From Sphingomonas sp. PP-CE-3G-477 (GTDB lineage Bacteria > Pseudomonadota > Alphaproteobacteria > Sphingomonadales > Sphingomonadaceae), in assembly GCF_003050745.1 (NCBI RefSeq), contig NZ_QAOF01000005.1:124001-188000 (forward strand): a stretch of 64,000 nucleotides of DNA. The letters are read 5' to 3'. The position numbers and the translations under genes were made by a program. The notes under the pieces are model-generated. The model was given only the letters and a program-made list of their open reading frames with translations. It was not told the origin of the DNA and made no database searches. Below are positions 59,933 to 64,000 of the stretch, piece by piece (the stretch's first letter is position 1; each line of letters opens with the position of its first letter).

Positions 59933-61239
59933 GCCGAGGCTGCCCAGTTCTGTGCGCTGCCGATGTCGTCACCCTGCTCGCGCGCCTTGGCGAGGCGATA
60001 GCGCAGCGTGCGTTCGGAAATGCCGAGGCGCTTTGCGGTCTCGATCCGGCTGCCGTTGCACGCCTTGAGCGTCTCGCGGATCGCGGCGAACTCGCTCATC
60101 TGGACGATGTTGCCGAGCGTCCCGGGGGGCGTTTCCGGTTCCGACGGCGCGGCGGGCGCGATGGACATCACCGGCGCGGTGCGCTGGAACGTCATCGTCA
60201 CCGGGCGGTCGAAGACGATGTGGTTCGCCTCGATCGTATCGCCGCCGCAGAACAGCAGTGCGCGCTGGATCACGTTCTCCAGCTCGCGGACGTTGCCCGG
60301 CCAGTCGTGCAGCATCAGCTGCTCGATCGCGGCGTGGCTCGGCCAGGGGATGACGTTGCGGTTGCCGGCATGACGCAGGATCAGCGTCGCGGCGAGCGCG
60401 GGGATATCCTGCGGGCGTTCGGCCAGCGACTTGGTCGCGAGCGGGAACACGGCAAGGCGGTAATAGAGATCGGCGCGGAACCGGCCGGCGGCGACTTCGG
60501 CGTGAAGATCGCGGTTGGCGCAGGCGATGACGCGCACGTCGATCGGCTGCGGCACCGAGGCGCCGAGCGGCACGACCTCGCGCTCCTGCAACACGCGGAG
60601 CAGCTTTGCCTGCAATTGCAGCGGCATCTCGGCGATTTCGTCCAACAAGATGGTGCCACCATTGGCTGCGCGGAAAAACCCGTCGCCGCCCGCCGACGCG
60701 CCGGTAAACGCACCCTTCTGGTGGCCGAACAGCAGCGCCTCGAGCATCGATTCGGGGAGCGCGGCGCAATTGATCGCGATGAACGGCTTGTCTTTCCGCG
60801 CGGAGCCGTTGTGGATGGCGCGGGCGAGCACTTCCTTGCCGGTGCCGGTCGGACCGTTGATCAGCACGGTGATGTCGGCGGCGGCAACGCGCTCTGCGAG
60901 GGCGAGCAGCGCGAGCGATTCGGGGTCCGCTGCGGTCGGCATTTCGGGCCCACCGATCAGCGCGCGCGCGAAGCCGTTGCCGACTGCGGTGTCCTCGGCG
61001 GCAAAGCTGATCCGCGCCGGCGAACCGTCACGCGACGGGGTCACTTCACGCCCCTGGCAACCGATCACCACGGTGCGGGCGGGGGCGGTGATGCCCTCCC
61101 CATCCGCGACCAGGAACAGGTCGTTCGGCCCAGGCTGCGCGGTCTCGAAAGAGCCCACCCCGAACCCCTGCGCGCGCAGCGACGAGACGAGCGCGTATTT
61201 ACGCGAAGTGACTGCCGCTGATGGAAAAATCGAACGCAT
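59929..61239 (-). CDS. sigma-54-dependent flagellar regulator (FlbD/FleQ-like)
   Basis: A 436-residue enhancer-binding protein. Residues about 1-120 form a degenerate receiver-like domain without a clear phosphorylated Asp. The AAA+ domain (about 125-340) has Walker A NGPTGTGKEVLARAIHN, the sigma-54 contact loop GAFTGA, and Walker B TILLDEIAEMP. A Fis-type helix-turn-helix ends the protein (TLKACNGSRIETAKRLGISE). It should activate RpoN-dependent class II flagellar promoters. It overlaps fliE by four bases and so may head the fliE-flhB operon, giving feedback on its own operon. It is divergent from the flagellin gene. Confidence 0.85.
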   Translation of the reverse strand: MRSIFPSAAVTSRKYALVSSLRAQGFGVGSFETAQPGPNDLFLVADGEGITAPARTVVIGCQGREVTPSRDGSPARISFAAEDTAVGNGFARALIGGPEMPTAADPESLALLALAERVAAADITVLINGPTGTGKEVLARAIHNGSARKDKPFIAINCAALPESMLEALLFGHQKGAFTGASAGGDGFFRAANGGTILLDEIAEMPLQLQAKLLRVLQEREVVPLGASVPQPIDVRVIACANRDLHAEVAAGRFRADLYYRLAVFPLATKSLAERPQDIPALAATLILRHAGNRNVIPWPSHAAIEQLMLHDWPGNVRELENVIQRALLFCGGDTIEANHIVFDRPVTMTFQRTAPVMSIAPAAPSEPETPPGTLGNIVQMSEFAAIRETLKACNGSRIETAKRLGISERTLRYRLAKAREQGDDIGSAQNWAASA

Positions 61240-61527
61240 GAAAGGGTCCCCCTGAACGAATCGGGGAATGCGCCATCATTGGTAAATTCGTGGTTAAACC
61301 CTGCCGGCACCGGCAGATTATTTCCGGGCGCGTCCACGCGGACACACGCGGACATATACCGGGTGCGTTCGCGCGCGCGGAAGCGCTCACCTGCGTGTGC
61401 CAGCCCGCGCGCGAGGCCGAATTTTTTCCCTAAATCTCCGCGGAAGCCGGCCGTTACTCACTCTGACGGCACGGGACTTCGCCATGGGGGCGGCGCGGAT
61501 CGTCTGAACATTCACGGAGATTTCGAC
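61240..61527 (+). promoter_or_regulatory. divergent control region of flagellin and regulator genes
   Basis: 288 bases without a gene. A sigma-28-like arrangement TTAAA (61294-61298), 14 bases, GCAGATTA (61313-61320) stands 208 bases before the flagellin start. A sigma-54-like CGGCACG-GGAC-TTCGC (61467-61482) stands 45 bases before it, but its -12 GC is shifted by one base. Neither is conclusive. ACGGAGA before the ATG is the ribosome binding site. Confidence 0.35.
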
Positions 61528-62511
61528 ATGACTGTCATCGGTACCAACGTCTCGGCGCTGCGCGCCCAGAATGCCTCGACCCAGGCTTCCAACATGCTCG
61601 CAACGTCGATGGAACGCCTGTCGACCGGCAAGAGCATCAACTCGGCCAAGGACAACGCCGCCGGCCTCGCCATCACGTCGTCGATGACGTCGCAGATCCG
61701 CGGCATGAACCAGGGCATCCGTAACGCCAACGACGGCATCTCGATGGCGCAGACCGCAGAGGGCGCGCTCGGCGAAGTCAGCAACAACCTCCAGCGCATG
61801 CGCGAACTCGAAGTGCAGAAGACCAACGGCACATATTCCGCAAGCGACATCGCCAACATCACGACCGAGCAGAACTCGCTCGCCAAGCAGATCAACAATG
61901 TTCTGACGAACACGGCGTTCAACGGACAGAAGTTGTTCGACGGGACCGCTGGTCAGGTCGGCACCGCAGGTAAGGCCGCAGTCGCACAGGTCGGTACAGC
62001 GCAGGTCGGTACTGCAGCCAATGGTGCCACGCCAGCCTCGGACGATTATGCGCCTGCCTCGGCGGATTACAAGCCAGCACAGGCAGCGGTTGCCGCGTCC
62101 GCCAATTACGTCGCTGGTACCGGAACCGTATCGATCCAGGCAGGAGCCAATACCTCGGACAAGATCAGCTTGAACCTGGGTACCAGCCTCTCGACGGCTT
62201 TGACCAGCGTTGTATCGACCACCGGTACGTCGGTGGCGGGTGCGACGCTTGAGAATTACGACTCGGCATTGTCGACGATCGCCAGCCGTCGCGCCGATCT
62301 GGGTGCGACCCAGAACCAGCTCCAGTCGGCGGTCAACAACCTGACCTCGAACGCGACCAACCTGTCGGACGCGAAGAGCCGCATCGAAGACACCGATTTC
62401 TCGGCAGAAACGACGGCACTCGCCAAGGCGCAGATCCTGAGCCAGGCATCGACCGCGATGCTCAGCCAGGCGAACCAGAGCCAGCAGAGCGTTTTGAAGC
62501 TGCTTCAGTAA
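61528..62511 (+). CDS. fliC: flagellin
   Basis: A 327-residue filament protein. The D0/D1 start MTVIGTNVSALRAQNASTQA, then LSTGKSINSAKDNAAGLAI, and the end ETTALAKAQILSQASTAMLS through QANQSQQSVLKLLQ are conserved and form the helical core. The central part (about 140-235) is short and carries tandem AQVGTA/GQVGTAG units and Tyr-Ala-Pro repeats (DDYAPASADYKPAQ), so it is the exposed, variable region. ACGGAGA lies seven bases before the ATG at 61528. The stop is followed by a strong terminator. Confidence 0.94.
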   Translation: MTVIGTNVSALRAQNASTQASNMLATSMERLSTGKSINSAKDNAAGLAITSSMTSQIRGMNQGIRNANDGISMAQTAEGALGEVSNNLQRMRELEVQKTNGTYSASDIANITTEQNSLAKQINNVLTNTAFNGQKLFDGTAGQVGTAGKAAVAQVGTAQVGTAANGATPASDDYAPASADYKPAQAAVAASANYVAGTGTVSIQAGANTSDKISLNLGTSLSTALTSVVSTTGTSVAGATLENYDSALSTIASRRADLGATQNQLQSAVNNLTSNATNLSDAKSRIEDTDFSAETTALAKAQILSQASTAMLSQANQSQQSVLKLLQ

Positions 62512-62596
62512 TCCGGACCGGCACCGGCACCGCCCCCCAAGGGTATCGGTGCCGATCGGACCCGCCTTGCTTCCCAGAAGCGGGGGGCGGAGAAAA

Positions 62597-62625
62597 CCTC
62601 GGTGGCGCAAGCCACCGGGGTTTTT
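62597..62625. terminator. bidirectional terminator between flagellin and outer membrane gene
   Basis: CCTCGGTGGC-GCAA-GCCACCGGGG (10 pairs, one T-G) with TTTTT on the right and AAAA on the left can end transcripts from both the flagellin gene and the convergent minus-strand gene. Confidence 0.88.
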
Positions 62626-62669
62626 GCGTGTCTGGCGCCGCGCCGGGCAACGCTTGATAGCTCGCGCGA

Positions 62670-63464
62670 TTAGAACGAGAAAGACGAGAGGATCAGGAAG
62701 CCGCGCTGCATCTCTTCCTTAAACCGGACCTCGGTCTCGCCGTTCGGTAGTGGCCGATCAGCGAAAACGCCGTCGCCCAGAACTCGGGTATTGGGATCGG
62801 CGATCATGCCGAACCCGAGATTGAAGCTCTCCTTTCCGCTGCTACGACGGAACCCGAACATCAGGCCCATGCCGATTGCCTCGATGATGTTGTCTGTGCC
62901 GGGTTGAAGCGAAACGAACGGGCCGACGCCCCAAACACCCTTCTGCAGTCCGGTCCATTGCCAATCGGGGGTGAAGAAATAGTGCGATTCGAGCATGATG
63001 CGTGCTCGGCCATTGTCCTCATCGTCGACCCGGACGACCCCATTCACCAACGATGCCTCGGTCACCCGGTCGTTGTCTCCCGAATCCAGCGTGAACGATA
63101 TTCCGACGCCGAACTTCAATCCGGCGAACTTCCCTAGGTCTTCGTCATTTCCGGGGGGAGCTCCGGGATCCACTGGTGGTGCAACATCCTTCTTAGCCGC
63201 CGGCGCTGCTGCCACGACTCTGGCCGCCGGGGCGGGTGCGGGTATTGGGGCAGCCATGGTCTGTTCCACATCGGATGGAACACTCGTGTCGAGCGCGTCG
63301 ATCTGCTGATCGAGTGCGTCGCGCTGCTTCTGTAATTCCGCGCGTTTCGCGTTACGCCATTCGTTAGCGATATGGTCGGATGTCCGCGTCTGTGCAGCCG
63401 CCCGTTCGGGCGTGGCGGCGACCAGCGCCAGCACAGAGACCAATATTGCTGATATGCGTGTCAT
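62670..63464 (-). CDS. outer-membrane beta-barrel-like protein, function unknown
   Basis: A 264-residue exported protein. The signal peptide (MTRISAILVSVLALVAATPE, cut near AAA-QT) is followed by a coiled-coil of about 35 residues (NAKRAELQKQRDALDQQIDA), an Ala/Pro-rich linker (about 70-105) and a barrel-type domain (KFGVGISFTLDSGDNDRVTE, LESHYFFTPDWQW, GLMFGFRRSSGKESFNLGFG) ending in Phe (LILSSFSF). It resembles porin-like proteins with an N-terminal periplasmic coiled coil. It lies between flagellin and fliA but need not be flagellar. Confidence 0.65.
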   Translation of the reverse strand: MTRISAILVSVLALVAATPERAAAQTRTSDHIANEWRNAKRAELQKQRDALDQQIDALDTSVPSDVEQTMAAPIPAPAPAARVVAAAPAAKKDVAPPVDPGAPPGNDEDLGKFAGLKFGVGISFTLDSGDNDRVTEASLVNGVVRVDDEDNGRARIMLESHYFFTPDWQWTGLQKGVWGVGPFVSLQPGTDNIIEAIGMGLMFGFRRSSGKESFNLGFGMIADPNTRVLGDGVFADRPLPNGETEVRFKEEMQRGFLILSSFSF

Positions 63465-63573
63465 GCTCGCCCCCCGAATGGCTCGAGAGGCAAGATGCGG
63501 CTCGGTATGGTCGCGGTCTACAGTAGGTAGCTCCGTATCGGAGGCAACGCTTCAGTAGTAAATCGCCTGACGG

Positions 63574-64000
63574 TCAGATCTGTCGTGCCAGCGCCTTCTT
63601 CAACTTTGCGTGCGCGGATGCCTTGATCTGGCACACCCTTGCCGAGCCGATGCCGAAGACTTCGCCGATCTCTTCGAGGTTGAGTTCCTCGACATAGTAT
63701 AGCTGGATCACCTGTGCTTCGCGTTCCGGCAAGGCGGTGATCGCGGCGATGAGCGCTTCGCGCATGTCGCTGTCGGCGAGTTGCTCGAACGCATCCGGCG
63801 TATCGTCGGCGAACCAGGGGAGGTCGTCCGCATACATCTCGTCGATCGAGTCGAAGCGGATCGAGTCGGCGGTGACGTAGTCGGTGCGGAGTTTCTCGAT
63901 CGTGACGCCGATATGCTCTGCGATCATGTCTTCTCCCGGAGCTTTCCCGGTGCGGGCGGTGATCGTCGAGATCGCCTCGGCGTACTGGCGACGGCGGCGC
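63574..64000 (-). CDS. fliA: flagellar sigma factor FliA (sigma-28), 3' part
   Basis: The last 142 or so codons of an RNA polymerase sigma factor, cut by the right edge of the window. The visible part contains region 3 (RRRRQYAEAISTITARTGKA, then PGEDMIAEHIGVTIEKL) and region 4 with its helix-turn-helix (LPEREAQVIQLYYVEELNLE, EIGEVFGIGSARVCQIKASA). This is the layout of the FliA/WhiG type, and the flagellar neighbourhood supports it. The frame continues to the last base, so the start lies beyond 64000. Confidence 0.88.
   Translation of the reverse strand, partial: RRRRQYAEAISTITARTGKAPGEDMIAEHIGVTIEKLRTDYVTADSIRFDSIDEMYADDLPWFADDTPDAFEQLADSDMREALIAAITALPEREAQVIQLYYVEELNLEEIGEVFGIGSARVCQIKASAHAKLKKALARQI

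Noticed and set aside
61467..61482. Sigma-54 promoter for flagellin
   Set aside because: The -24 part fits, but the -12 GC is displaced by one base from the required spacing, so it is only listed as a weak candidate.

Overview
This 64 kb window looks like the chromosome of an alphaproteobacterium of the Sphingomonadales, most likely a Sphingomonas or close relative. The basis is the generally GC-rich coding sequence and the gene set: a CarD regulator, a 7Fe ferredoxin beside a Suv3-like helicase, a DUF1489 protein, the argH / small lipoprotein / lysA order, a CDC48-type AAA ATPase, and an alphaproteobacterial flagellar cluster with dispersed palindromic repeats. The species is inferred from gene content, not computed.

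Positions 1 to about 10311 are an accessory island that looks more AT-rich. It carries an SLC13-type transporter, a DUF202 membrane protein, a small hypothetical gene, and a trio of overlapping tyrosine recombinases with intact catalytic residues (3861-7463, minus strand). A small Ner-like helix-turn-helix gene precedes the trio. Divergent from it lie an XRE regulator, a two-segment membrane peptide and a histidine phosphatase, followed by a winged-helix gene. The arrangement is that of a RIT (recombinase-in-trio) element or a GInt-type island. The right boundary is sharp: at 10312 the sequence enters the 3' part of a glycosyltransferase gene in mid-frame, one codon after a stop.

Positions 10312 to 45076 are ordinary chromosome. 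In order: the broken glycosyltransferase and its partner; a TauE exporter with a TIGR02186 protein; a HerA-like ATPase; an M23 peptidase divergent from a Suv3-like helicase; Hsp15-like protein, ferredoxin and CarD; envelope proteins (lipoprotein, L,D-transpeptidase, two DUF2807 proteins); MgtE; a cyclophilin; a LysR regulator divergent from the CDC48-like ATPase; a TetR/NTF2 pair; an MFS pump; a phospholipid-methyltransferase-like protein; a phospholipase-D-like protein; rpoZ; rlmE-ppx; tRNA-Gln(CTG); and a tlpA-like gene divergent from argH-lptM-like-lysA-cysG-like-corA-like.

Positions 45080 to 64000 are a flagellar cluster. fliE-F-G-H-I-J-K-L-M-N-O-P-Q-R-flhB and then fliD-fliS run on the minus strand with mostly overlapping start and stop codons. 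They lie downstream of a sigma-54-dependent regulator that overlaps fliE. The flagellin gene is on the plus strand, divergent from the regulator. An outer-membrane-type protein and the 3' part of fliA (sigma-28) close the window.

Several palindromic repeat families are scattered through the intergenic spaces. One copy sits between fliQ and fliR and appears to supply the ribosome binding site of fliR.
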